From contig NZ_LT629739.1 in NCBI RefSeq assembly GCF_900105045.1, positions 2,604,001-2,668,000 of the forward strand: 64,000 nt of DNA, written 5' to 3'. Numbering within the stretch: position 1 is the stretch's first letter; the number at the start of each line of letters is the position of its first letter. Under the pieces are notes generated by a model. That model had not been told where the DNA came from. It saw only the letters and a list, made by a program, of their open reading frames with translations, and made no database searches. This document shows positions 35,802 to 44,364 of this stretch, one piece after another. Source of the DNA: Brevibacterium picturae (lineage in GTDB: Bacteria > Actinomycetota > Actinomycetes > Actinomycetales > Brevibacteriaceae). The position numbers and the translations under genes were made by a program.

Positions 35802-36956
35802 GTGAGCACCGACTACGTTCCTGCCGCCGAGGTCAGGCCGGAGGTCTTCACCTCACATGCCGCTGACCACCTCCAACGCGGTGCCCAGCGGGGGCGCGAG
35901 CTGCGTACGGGGATCGACTCCGCGATCGCCGGCTACCGCCGCTACTTCGAGTTCCTGTCCATCGCCGAGGAGGACGTGCGCGGTGCCGCCGCCGCGAGTC
36001 ACGCACGACTCCAGGAATGGTCACCGGAAGCCGCCGAGGAGGTCGCCGCCGTGGCCGGGGCCGCCGGAGTCTCCATCGACGAGCTCATGGAAGTCATCGC
36101 CCGCACGGAGATCATGACCCTGGCACCGGCCTCGGCGACCGAATGTTCGACCGTGAGCTTCACCCGCCCGGGGGCGTCGATCGCGGCCCAGAACTGGGAT
36201 TGGGCGGCCGACTTCTCAACACTCTGGCACATCAACGACACCGGCTCCGTGCCCGGCCAGCTGCGCCACGTGGGCATCGCCGAATACGGGATGCTCGGCA
36301 AAATCGGGCTCAACGAAGCAGGCGTCGGCGTGCTGCTCAACATCCTCAAGCACGAGGGCGACGAGCCTGGGGGAGTGCCCATCCACATGATCCTCGAACG
36401 GGTGCTGTCGAAGGCTGAGACCCTGGACGAGGCGCTCGAGATCATCCACTCGGCCACGACCACGTCCTCGTCGATCATCACGGTGGTCACCGCCGACGAC
36501 GTGGTTCAGGTCGAGATCGCCAACGCGAAGAAGGGCGAACGTCGAGCCGAGGACTCGAGCGCGTCCTCAGGTGTCGGCGAAGGGTTCCTGCTCCACACGA
36601 ACCACTTCCTCCACCCTGACCTCGTCCCGGGCAGCCTCGAGCTCAACGCGACCTCGACCTCAAGGGCGCGTCAGGCCCACCTCGAACGGCGACTCGAGGA
36701 ATACGCCGGTCCAGACGGATCGTCCAGCCGAGCCGGATCATCGGGCGGGCCCGAGTCGACGGCCGAGCTCGTCGACATTCTCACCACGGGGCAGGGGGAG
36801 GCTCCGGTGTCCTGCACACCGGACCCTGGTGCCGCCTATGGGAACCGGTCGGCGACTTTGGTCACCGTACAGATCGACCCGGCCCGCAGGCAGATCGACC
36901 TGGCCCCGGGGTCGCCAGCGGACGGGATGCGCGGCAACCGCCGCTATCAGCTCTGA
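35802..36956 (+). CDS. C45-family Ntn hydrolase/acyltransferase (isopenicillin N acyltransferase-like)
   Basis: A 384-residue protein of the AAT/C45 family. These are made as precursors that cut themselves before a Cys, which becomes the N-terminal nucleophile. The best candidate is Cys115 in SATE-CSTVSF, followed by AAQNWDW, a conserved stretch of the family. Later conserved elements are KIGLNEAGVGVLLN, LHTNHFLHPDL and DPGAAYGNRSATLVTVQIDP. Members transfer or remove acyl groups from amines (penicillin biosynthesis, N-acyl amino acids). The GTG at 35802 with AGAAGAGGAG upstream is chosen; the frame is open back into the MBL gene without meaning. It is probably translated from the same mRNA as the MBL enzyme. 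Confidence 0.82.
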   Translation: MSTDYVPAAEVRPEVFTSHAADHLQRGAQRGRELRTGIDSAIAGYRRYFEFLSIAEEDVRGAAAASHARLQEWSPEAAEEVAAVAGAAGVSIDELMEVIARTEIMTLAPASATECSTVSFTRPGASIAAQNWDWAADFSTLWHINDTGSVPGQLRHVGIAEYGMLGKIGLNEAGVGVLLNILKHEGDEPGGVPIHMILERVLSKAETLDEALEIIHSATTTSSSIITVVTADDVVQVEIANAKKGERRAEDSSASSGVGEGFLLHTNHFLHPDLVPGSLELNATSTSRARQAHLERRLEEYAGPDGSSSRAGSSGGPESTAELVDILTTGQGEAPVSCTPDPGAAYGNRSATLVTVQIDPARRQIDLAPGSPADGMRGNRRYQL

Positions 36957-36981
36957 ATCGAAGGCTCAGTGAGCAGACCGG

Positions 36982-38001
36982 TCAGTTCTGGTCGGCACTG
37001 CCCGAAGCATCGGCACTGTCCGATTTGGTGGAGGCCTCTTCGTTCGCGGCCTCTTCCTCACGCATCGAGATGACCGTGTCGAGGCCAGCGGCAATCGAAT
37101 CCGTGTCCTCGAGCGCCGTCTGCGTCAGGCGCCAGGGAACCATGTCGAGATTCTGGTCGCCGATGATGAACCGGATGAAGGGCTGTCGGCTGCGAGGGTC
37201 ATCGGCTTCGAGATCCGCGCCGTAGCGCCACTGGCCGAATCCGATCCGGCGGATCGTCTCACCGATGAACCGCATCGCGCCCGCGACGAACGGAGTCTCC
37301 TCCTCGCTCATCATCTCATCACGCGAGTCGTAGCGAACCTTGATCTGCTTGCCCAGACGGACGAGGCTCTCACGCTCGTACGCCCACGAGGACGGGTCGG
37401 CCTGCTCCTGTGTCCAAGCGGCAATGCCCGGCTCCACGGTGCCGATGAAACGGGAGAGGAACTCGACCTCGTCCTCGCTGGAATTCTCGGCTGTGAGCAT
37501 TCCCATCGCCAGACCGGTGCAGTTGCGTTTGGGCGAGCCGTCGCCGCCCAGGTTCTCGCGGGCCTTGTCGAGGACTGCCGTGAACACTTCGGCGGTTCGG
37601 GCATCGACCGCGGCGAGGATGATCGCCAGGATGGGGATGGGTTCGCCCTTCAGCGGCCCCTCTTCGGTGTCCGGGCGGATGAACGGCATTCCGTTGCCGG
37701 TTTCCTCGTCGTGGTCCCAGGCTCCGCCGATCGCACGGAGATAGGTCTCGCCGAGGTAGCGGATGAGGCCCTCGACGAACCTGCGGTTCTCCGGATCGAT
37801 CACCTCGTCGGGGGAGGAGAAGCGGGAGAGGACGAAGAACTCGAGCATCGGCAGGGACTTGGGGCCGAAGTCCTTGGGGAACTTCGCCGTGGTCCCGTCT
37901 TCGTTGTCGAAGGTCTCCGGCAGGTCGGCGAGGACGAACGCGCCGAGGCGGACATCCATGTTGTTGATGAAGGCGTAATATTCGCGCTGTAGTTCATTCA
38001 C
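36982..38001 (-). CDS. Conserved hypothetical protein with internal duplication
   Basis: A 339-residue soluble acidic protein I do not recognise. Two similar segments, residues about 73-110 (RFVEGLIRYLGETYLRAIGG...MPFIRP) and about 237-278 (PFVAGAMRFIGETIRRIGFG...QPFIRF), suggest a tandem duplication of one domain. It has no signal peptide or membrane helix, and the C-terminus is a Ser/Ala/Glu tail. The ATG at 38001 is accepted. It stands alone between the C45 gene (convergent) and tetR. The twin-domain layout recalls immunity or regulatory proteins, but no function can be assigned. Confidence 0.7.
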   Translation of the reverse strand: MNELQREYYAFINNMDVRLGAFVLADLPETFDNEDGTTAKFPKDFGPKSLPMLEFFVLSRFSSPDEVIDPENRRFVEGLIRYLGETYLRAIGGAWDHDEETGNGMPFIRPDTEEGPLKGEPIPILAIILAAVDARTAEVFTAVLDKARENLGGDGSPKRNCTGLAMGMLTAENSSEDEVEFLSRFIGTVEPGIAAWTQEQADPSSWAYERESLVRLGKQIKVRYDSRDEMMSEEETPFVAGAMRFIGETIRRIGFGQWRYGADLEADDPRSRQPFIRFIIGDQNLDMVPWRLTQTALEDTDSIAAGLDTVISMREEEAANEEASTKSDSADASGSADQN

Positions 38002-38075
38002 GCCAACTACTTTAGTGCCTGAGGGGCTGGTCGTGGTGCTGACGATAGGTCCGGGAGGCAGAGGAGCCCGAGCGT

Positions 38076-38723
38076 TTAGGGCTTCTGCGAGAAGTCGAGC
38101 AGCCGGCTGAGGATGCGCACCATCTGGGTCGAGTCGATCTCGACGATCTCGTCCAACTTCTTCCCCGCAGCCGCGCGCAGTGATGCCTGCGAATGAACGG
38201 CGGTGAGTGCTTCGATGAGATCCTTGAGCGGAATCGTCGAGGCGGCTTCCGCGAAGCCGATGGCGTTTTCGATCAGCGATTGGATCCGCTGTCCTTGGAA
38301 AGAGTTCAGCTCCGCGTACCTGGGGTAGAGATCAGGCGTGCGCAGACAGTACAGCTCGATCTCATGCTCGGCGATCACCTCGGCGGCGGTGACCTTCTTC
38401 TGACTGAATGTGTCATCGATGAACTCGGTGAGGAAGTCCTCGATGTTCTCAGGGCCGCTGCGGTTGAGGCGATCACGCCAGCGCTCGATGGTGGCGTCGA
38501 GCATGTCGAGATCGTGGGAGGTGCGCTGTTCGATCGTGGCCAGGACCAGGTCGTCGCGGCTGGAGAAATTCGAGTAGAAGGCTCCCCGGGTGAACCCGGC
38601 GGCCTCGCAGATCTCCTCGATCGAGGCCCCATCGATGCCTTTGACGGCGAAGACGGACACGCCCGCCTCCACCAATGTGGATCGGGTCTGCCGTCTGCGG
38701 GCGCTGAGATTGTCTGTATTCAT
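38076..38723 (-). CDS. TetR-family repressor of the MMPL-YhgE operon
   Basis: A 215-residue TetR protein. The helix-turn-helix is in residues about 10-56 (GIDGASIEEICEAAGFTRGAFYSNFSSRDDL), followed by an all-helical ligand-binding domain. The ATG at 38723 (MNTDNLSARRRQTR) is preferred because sequence further upstream in the same frame is not TetR-like. It is divergent from the MMPL transporter, and two ATACA-N4-TGTAT repeats lie between them, so it most likely represses that exporter and perhaps itself. The ligand is unknown. Confidence 0.86.
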   Translation of the reverse strand: MNTDNLSARRRQTRSTLVEAGVSVFAVKGIDGASIEEICEAAGFTRGAFYSNFSSRDDLVLATIEQRTSHDLDMLDATIERWRDRLNRSGPENIEDFLTEFIDDTFSQKKVTAAEVIAEHEIELYCLRTPDLYPRYAELNSFQGQRIQSLIENAIGFAEAASTIPLKDLIEALTAVHSQASLRAAAGKKLDEIVEIDSTQMVRILSRLLDFSQKP

Positions 38724-38839
38724 CGAACATTTCGTCGTTGTAGCGGTGGCACATCGTTGTCGGCTGGGGGCTGGGCATCCGATGAGAATCTTCACGAAAC
38801 TCCTGATGCATTTGCGCTGAGGCCAATGCGTCAACAACA

Positions 38840-38870
38840 ATACAGTACTGTATCCAATACACTTTTGTAT
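38840..38870. promoter_or_regulatory. Tandem TetR operators, two ATACA-N4-TGTAT sites 17 bp apart
   Basis: Site 1, ATACAGTACTGTAT (38840-38853), is a perfect 14-bp palindrome. Site 2 (38857-38870) is ATACA-CTTT-TGTAT. They are 17 bp apart and end 10 bases before the MMPL start codon, so a bound repressor would cover the start of the mRNA. Confidence 0.78.
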
Positions 38871-38880
38871 CGAGGTCTTC

Positions 38881-41742
38881 GTGTCAACATTCCTGTACGC
38901 CCTGGGTCGTCGTGCCTACCGTGCTCCTTTCCGTTACATCGCCCTGTGGCTGGTGATCTTCGGACTCGTCGGTGCCGGTGTCGCGGCGTTTGCGAAGGAC
39001 TTCGACGATGATTTCACTCTTCCCGGCTCCGAGGCGCAGGTCGCACTCGACTCGATGGAGTCGACCTTCCCCGAAGCCTCAGGTGTCGCCGCCGACGTCA
39101 TCGTCGTCGCCGACGACGGAGACTCGGTCGAGGACTCCGCGTACAAGGACGAGATCGAGAAGGAAGTCGAGCGGCTCGAAGACCTCCCGCACGTCGACGC
39201 CGTGACCTCGCCGTTCGACGACATGGTCGAGGGCACCATCAGCGAAGACGAGTCGGCCGCGATGATCACCGTCCAGTACGACGGCACCCAGCAGGAGGTC
39301 GGCGAGGCCGCCCCGGACCAGCTCCTGGACGAACTGGACCCGTTGCGCGACGCGCTGCCCGAGGGTGCCCAGGTCGAAGGCGGAGGCCAGCTCTTTCAGA
39401 TCACCGGTGTCTCCATCTCCTGGGTCGAAGGCATCGGCGTCGTCATCGCCTTCATCGTCCTGCTCCTGACCCTCGGGTCCTTCCGCGCGGCCGGAATGCC
39501 CCTGATCACGGCGCTCATCGGCGTCGGCATCTCCGTGCTCCTAGTCGTGGGATCCACGGCCTTCGGCGCGGTCAACTCCTCCTCGATCATGTTGGCGCTG
39601 ATGTTGGGCCTGGCGGTCGGAATCGACTATGCCCTGTTCATCGTCTCCCGAGCCCGGGCTCTCCTGGCCGAGGGCCACGACCCGCTCGAGGCCACAGGTC
39701 GGGCCGTCGCCACCGCCGGCTCGGCCGTCGTCTTCGCGGGCATGACCGTGATGATCGCGCTGCTCGGACTGTCGCTGGCCGGGATCCCCTTCCTCACTGT
39801 GATGGGCGTCGGTGCCTCCGGCTCGGTCGTCATCGCCGTGCTGATCTCCCTGACGATGATTCCGGCGCTGCTGGGGCTGGTCAAGGAGAAGATCACGCCC
39901 AAGCCCACGAAGCGCTACCGAAAGGCCTTCGCCGCCGCCCAGAAGAGGGCGGACGACTCTGCCTCCCAGCCAGCGATCGCCGCCGAGGCTCAGGCTGCAG
40001 CCGGTGAGCCGTACCCGAAGACGATCATGAACAAGTTCTTCGCCGGTTGGCTGCACGTGGTGACGAAGATTCCGATGCTGACGGTCGTCATCATCGTCGG
40101 CGGACTCGCCCTGTTCGCGATCCCCGCCTCCAACCTCCAACTGTCCCTGCCCACCGCAGGCAGCCAAGAGGAGGGCACCCCCGCCCGCACCACCTACGAC
40201 CTCATCGACAAGCACTTCGGCCCCGGCTTCAACGGGCCGCTGGTCATGACGAGTGAGATCGTGACCTCCGATGAGCCCCTTGACGACGTCGAGCGCATCG
40301 AGAGTGAGATCGAAGATGTCGAGGGCGTCGACCAGGTCGTCCTCGCCACCCCGAACCGGGACGCGACCACGGCCCTGTTCCAGATCATCCCCACCACCAG
40401 CTCCGAGGACCCGGCGACGCTCGACACCGTCGACCGGCTCCGGGACCTGAGCGCGGACATCGAGGACGAGGATGGTTTCGAGACTGCGGTCACCGGTGCC
40501 ACGGCGATCCAGATCGACGTCTCCGATCAGCTCGGCAAGGCGCTGGTGCCCTTCGGCATCTTCGTCATCGGACTCTCGATCATCCTGCTGATGATGGTCT
40601 TCCGCTCGGTTGCGGTGCCGATCAAGGCCACCGGCGGGTTCCTCCTGTCGGTCTTCGCCTCGTTCGGCACCGTGGTCCTCGTCTTCCACGACGGCCTGTT
40701 CGCATCAGCGATGGGCATCGACTCGACGGGACCGGTGATCAGCTTCCTGCCGATCATCCTCATGGGCATCCTGTTCGGACTGGCCATGGACTACGAGGTC
40801 TTCCTCGTCTCCGGCATGCGCGAGGCCTATGTCCACGGGGCGACGGCCAGAGACGCGATCAAGGCCGGCTTCGCCTCCTCTGCCCGGGTGGTCTCGGCCG
40901 CGGCGATCATCATGTTCTCCGTCTTCGCCGCCTTCGTCCCCGCGGGCGAACCGATCATCAAGTCCATCGCTCTGGCCTTGGCTTCGGGCATCTTCGTCGA
41001 CGCCTTCCTGGTGCGCATGTCCCTGGTGCCCGCCATCATGCAGATGCTCGGCGACAAGGCCTGGTGGCTGCCGAAGTGGCTCGACCGCATCCTGCCCAGG
41101 CTCGATGTCGAGGGCGAGGGATTGGCCCACGAGGTGGCCCTGCGGGACTGGCCGGAGCCGAACTCGAACTACCGGGTCTACGGCCGCGGCATCGCGGTCA
41201 GTTCGGGCCGACGTGGATTCGCCCAGGTCGACATCTCCCTCTCACCGGGCCAGATCCTCGTCGCCAGCGGCCAGGCCCGCAAGGCGCTCCTGCTCGCCCT
41301 GTCCGGTCGTGTCGGTCTGACCGCCGGGGAGATGAAGATCGGAGACATGGTCCTGCCCGAGCATGCGGGAAGGGTCCGTCGCCGGGTTCCGTACTTCGAC
41401 CTGGATAAGCGGGGGCCGGGGACGATGCCAACCTCACGTGAGCTCTCACGGTTGGCCGCCTCGGCGCCGGATCTGTTCATCATCGGCGAAGCCGACGCAT
41501 TGGCCGGTGACAACGGCCGGGACCTGCGCGACCTCGTCTATGATCTGCAGGCCGAGGGCGCGACAATCGTGCTGGGTCTGCCCGACGGCGATGTCACCGG
41601 GGTGCTGTCGCCGAACACGAACTATTTCCACCTCGACCTCGACGCGGCCAAGCCCGCGTCCGAGCGTGGAACCGACAATGGCGACGGCGGCGTGCAAGCC
41701 CACGCGGCCGGTCACAGCGAAATGGAAGGCGTGCAGTCGTGA
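38881..41742 (+). CDS. MMPL/RND exporter fused to a degenerate ABC ATPase-like domain
   Basis: A 953-residue protein. Residues 1 to about 725 form an MMPL-family RND transporter with two six-helix halves, each preceded by an extracytoplasmic domain. The proton-relay GxxxDY regions are GLAVGIDYALFIVSRA and LFGLAMDYEVFLVSG. After about residue 765 the chain resembles an ABC nucleotide-binding domain: GQARKALLLALSGR replaces Walker A, AGEMKIGDMVLPEHAGRVRRR follows as in true NBDs, and APDLFIIGEADAL resembles Walker B. The glycines of Walker A and the LSGGQ signature are lost, so ATP hydrolysis is unlikely. The GTG start follows GAGG. The next gene overlaps by four bases. The cargo is unknown; drugs or lipids are likely. 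Confidence 0.85.
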   Translation: MSTFLYALGRRAYRAPFRYIALWLVIFGLVGAGVAAFAKDFDDDFTLPGSEAQVALDSMESTFPEASGVAADVIVVADDGDSVEDSAYKDEIEKEVERLEDLPHVDAVTSPFDDMVEGTISEDESAAMITVQYDGTQQEVGEAAPDQLLDELDPLRDALPEGAQVEGGGQLFQITGVSISWVEGIGVVIAFIVLLLTLGSFRAAGMPLITALIGVGISVLLVVGSTAFGAVNSSSIMLALMLGLAVGIDYALFIVSRARALLAEGHDPLEATGRAVATAGSAVVFAGMTVMIALLGLSLAGIPFLTVMGVGASGSVVIAVLISLTMIPALLGLVKEKITPKPTKRYRKAFAAAQKRADDSASQPAIAAEAQAAAGEPYPKTIMNKFFAGWLHVVTKIPMLTVVIIVGGLALFAIPASNLQLSLPTAGSQEEGTPARTTYDLIDKHFGPGFNGPLVMTSEIVTSDEPLDDVERIESEIEDVEGVDQVVLATPNRDATTALFQIIPTTSSEDPATLDTVDRLRDLSADIEDEDGFETAVTGATAIQIDVSDQLGKALVPFGIFVIGLSIILLMMVFRSVAVPIKATGGFLLSVFASFGTVVLVFHDGLFASAMGIDSTGPVISFLPIILMGILFGLAMDYEVFLVSGMREAYVHGATARDAIKAGFASSARVVSAAAIIMFSVFAAFVPAGEPIIKSIALALASGIFVDAFLVRMSLVPAIMQMLGDKAWWLPKWLDRILPRLDVEGEGLAHEVALRDWPEPNSNYRVYGRGIAVSSGRRGFAQVDISLSPGQILVASGQARKALLLALSGRVGLTAGEMKIGDMVLPEHAGRVRRRVPYFDLDKRGPGTMPTSRELSRLAASAPDLFIIGEADALAGDNGRDLRDLVYDLQAEGATIVLGLPDGDVTGVLSPNTNYFHLDLDAAKPASERGTDNGDGGVQAHAAGHSEMEGVQS

Positions 41743-44156
41743 GACTCGAACGTGCGAACTCGAAACGGCCCGTGACCTGGCTGTCCCTCCTCGGTGTGGT
41801 GCTCATCCCGATCATCGTGGCCGCCGGATTCATCTTGGCCACGTACAACAGCACCGACCGCCTCGACACGATCGAGGCCGCGATCGTCAACAACGACGAC
41901 GGCGCCGAGGTCGATGGTGAGACCGTGCCGATTGGTCGGCAGCTCACCAGTGGGCTCGTGGGTGAAGAGGACAAGAACATCCACTGGGTCATCACAGACG
42001 AAGAGGACGCCGAGAAGGGCTTGTCCGACGGGTCCTACGCTGCGACCCTGACGATCCCAGAGGGATTCTCCCGCGCCGTGACGTCCGTCAGCGACGCCAA
42101 GTCCGCCACCCAGACGCAGCTCGACGTCGACGTCTCCGGAGTCGCTCCGGCCGCCGACACCCAGATCGCGCAGTCGGTGGCCGGAGTGGCGCGCACGACC
42201 TTCAACACGAAGATGACCGAGAACTATCTCGACAACATCTATGTCGGTTTCAACGACATGAGTGACCAGATGAAGGACCTCGGGGACGCCGCCGGTGAAC
42301 TCGACGACGGTGCGAAGGACCTGTCCAAGGGCACCAAGAAGTCCGCGAGCGGTGCAGGCGAACTCTCCGATGGCATGAAACAGCTCGACTCCTCGGGAAC
42401 CGAACTCAACAAGGGTGCCGGCGAACTGTCGAAGGGAGCCGGTGAACTGTCGAAGGGCACCGGTGAGCTCTCGGGCGGTCTGCAGGAGATGAAGAAGCAG
42501 ACCGCGGACCTGCCCGACAGCACCCAGAAGCTTGCCGATGGTGCCGACGAGCTCTCCGGGGGAGTCGACGAATACACGAAGTCCATCGATGCGATCATCA
42601 AGGGCTTCGCCGGTTCCGGCGACGGCTCCGGCTCCGGTGAGGGCGGCGGCATCGACGACCTCGTCAAGGGCGGCAAGGACCTCGACAAGGGGGCCAAGGG
42701 CGTCTCCGAAGGTGCCGAGGGCCTGTCATCGGGCCTCGGGCAGTACCGTGACGGTCTCCAGGAGGGCGCGGACCAGGCCGATAAGCTCGCCAAGAGCGGA
42801 ACCGTGACCGGACTCGATTCGCTGGTGTCGGCGGGCATGATGACCCAGGAGGAAGCCGACCAGGCACGCGCTCAGATGTGCCCTCCCGGTACACCGGATG
42901 AGGCCTGCGCGGGCATCGAGAAGGCGTACGCCCAGGGGCTGCTCAACGGCACCTCGGGCGGGCTGAACAGTGCCGTCGACGGACTGGAGCAGAAGCAGGA
43001 CGGACAGTCCCTGCTCGGCGGTGCGGACAAGCTGGCCGATGGTGCCGGCGAACTCAGCGATGGCATGAGCAAGTTCGTCAAGGGTCTCGAGGACGGCCTC
43101 GGCAAGCTCACCGAGGGGATGGAAGACATCTCGAAGAACGCTCCGAAGCTGCTCGAGGCTTCGAAGGGCTTGCGCGAGGGCGCCTCCGGTGTCGCCGAGG
43201 GCAACCAGAAGCTTGCCGACGGGATGCCTGAACTCAGTGATGGCATCGCCCAGGTCGCCGACGGGTCGACCGAACTCGACAAAGGCGCCGACCAGCTCTC
43301 CGAGGGTCTCGGCGAGTTCACGACCGGCCTCGACAAGTACACCACCGGCGTCTCGACCGCAGCGACGGGAACCTCTGACCTCGCCACGGGGCTGGACACC
43401 CTGGCCGAAGGCACGGACAAGTACTCCGAGGGTGTCGGGAAGTTCGCCGACGGGGTGAAGGAGGGGGCGGACGAAGTGCCCTCCTACTCTGCTCCGGAAC
43501 GCGACAAGCTCTCCACCGTCGCCGCGGAGAACATCAAGGCGCCGGACTCCTCCGACGCGGGGACGGACGTGCTGCAGGGGTCGACGCTCGCGCTGCTCAT
43601 CATGCTCGCCCTCTGGGTCGGCGGACTCGTCACCTACACGGTGCTCAAACCGATCCCGGCCTCGACCCTGCTGTCGACGAAGTCCTCGGTGGCTGTGTGG
43701 CTGCGCGGCTTGGTGCCGGGTGTGATCGTGGGTCTGCTGCAGGCAGTGGTGCTGTTGATTCTGGCGGTGAGCGTGCTGGACATCGATGCGCTCAAGGGCT
43801 TCGACATCGCGGTCCTGACGTTCGTCTCCGCGCTCGTGTTCATGGTGCTCAACTTCGCCCTGGTGGCGTGGTTCGGCGGTGTGGGCAGGTTCCTGTCCGT
43901 GATCGCCGTGGTCCTCGCCGTGGCCGGTCGCACGATCGGTGCGGTGCCGGGCTTCTTCGACTTAGTCGCCCCGATACTGCCGTTGACGCCGGCGATGAAC
44001 GGCTTTGCCGCGATCGCAGCCGGAACGACAGGTGTGGGTGCCGCCTACGGAGGCCTGCTGGCCTGGGCGATCATCGGAGTCGTGATGTCACTGCTCGCGA
44101 TTGTGCGAGCCAGGACCACGAAGCCCGAAGCCGCCCTCGAGATGGCCGACGCATAG
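41739..44156 (+). CDS. YhgE/Pip-family membrane protein
   Basis: An 805-residue protein with one N-terminal membrane helix (residues about 13-34), a long extracytoplasmic region and five or so C-terminal helices (about 607-795), the ABC-2-like layout of YhgE/Pip proteins. The middle is built of many short repeats such as KLADGADELSGG, ELNKGAGELSKG and KLADGMPELSDG, probably a long helical or coiled-coil stalk. The GTG start overlaps the MMPL stop (GTGA), so they are translated together. Family members include the phage infection protein Pip and partners of cell-wall secretion systems. Here it probably forms an envelope complex with the MMPL exporter. Confidence 0.85.
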   Translation: MRLERANSKRPVTWLSLLGVVLIPIIVAAGFILATYNSTDRLDTIEAAIVNNDDGAEVDGETVPIGRQLTSGLVGEEDKNIHWVITDEEDAEKGLSDGSYAATLTIPEGFSRAVTSVSDAKSATQTQLDVDVSGVAPAADTQIAQSVAGVARTTFNTKMTENYLDNIYVGFNDMSDQMKDLGDAAGELDDGAKDLSKGTKKSASGAGELSDGMKQLDSSGTELNKGAGELSKGAGELSKGTGELSGGLQEMKKQTADLPDSTQKLADGADELSGGVDEYTKSIDAIIKGFAGSGDGSGSGEGGGIDDLVKGGKDLDKGAKGVSEGAEGLSSGLGQYRDGLQEGADQADKLAKSGTVTGLDSLVSAGMMTQEEADQARAQMCPPGTPDEACAGIEKAYAQGLLNGTSGGLNSAVDGLEQKQDGQSLLGGADKLADGAGELSDGMSKFVKGLEDGLGKLTEGMEDISKNAPKLLEASKGLREGASGVAEGNQKLADGMPELSDGIAQVADGSTELDKGADQLSEGLGEFTTGLDKYTTGVSTAATGTSDLATGLDTLAEGTDKYSEGVGKFADGVKEGADEVPSYSAPERDKLSTVAAENIKAPDSSDAGTDVLQGSTLALLIMLALWVGGLVTYTVLKPIPASTLLSTKSSVAVWLRGLVPGVIVGLLQAVVLLILAVSVLDIDALKGFDIAVLTFVSALVFMVLNFALVAWFGGVGRFLSVIAVVLAVAGRTIGAVPGFFDLVAPILPLTPAMNGFAAIAAGTTGVGAAYGGLLAWAIIGVVMSLLAIVRARTTKPEAALEMADA

Positions 44157-44250
44157 CTGCGGAGGTCCGCGCGGGGAGTCTGTACGGGTGGGAGTCCCGC
44201 ATTGGGGGAGCCCCACGAAGCTGCGTGCGGAGTGTTCGCAGAAGCAGCTG

Positions 44251-44300
44251 GATCGAAGTTTCAGAGCTCGACTTCAAAGCAAAGCTCTGAAACTTCGATC
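44251..44300. terminator. 18-bp stem-loop between convergent yhgE and FAD-protein genes
   Basis: GATCGAAGTTTCAGAGCT (44251-44268) pairs perfectly with AGCTCTGAAACTTCGATC (44283-44300) around 14 bases. The pairing extends outward to 44245-44306 after one mismatch. It lacks a T-tract and probably serves both genes. Confidence 0.78.
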
Positions 44301-44364
44301 GAGCTGTAAGTGACTCAGCGCTCCCGACCGCGCAGCATCGCGCCGCTGGGAGCCACCGCGAGCC

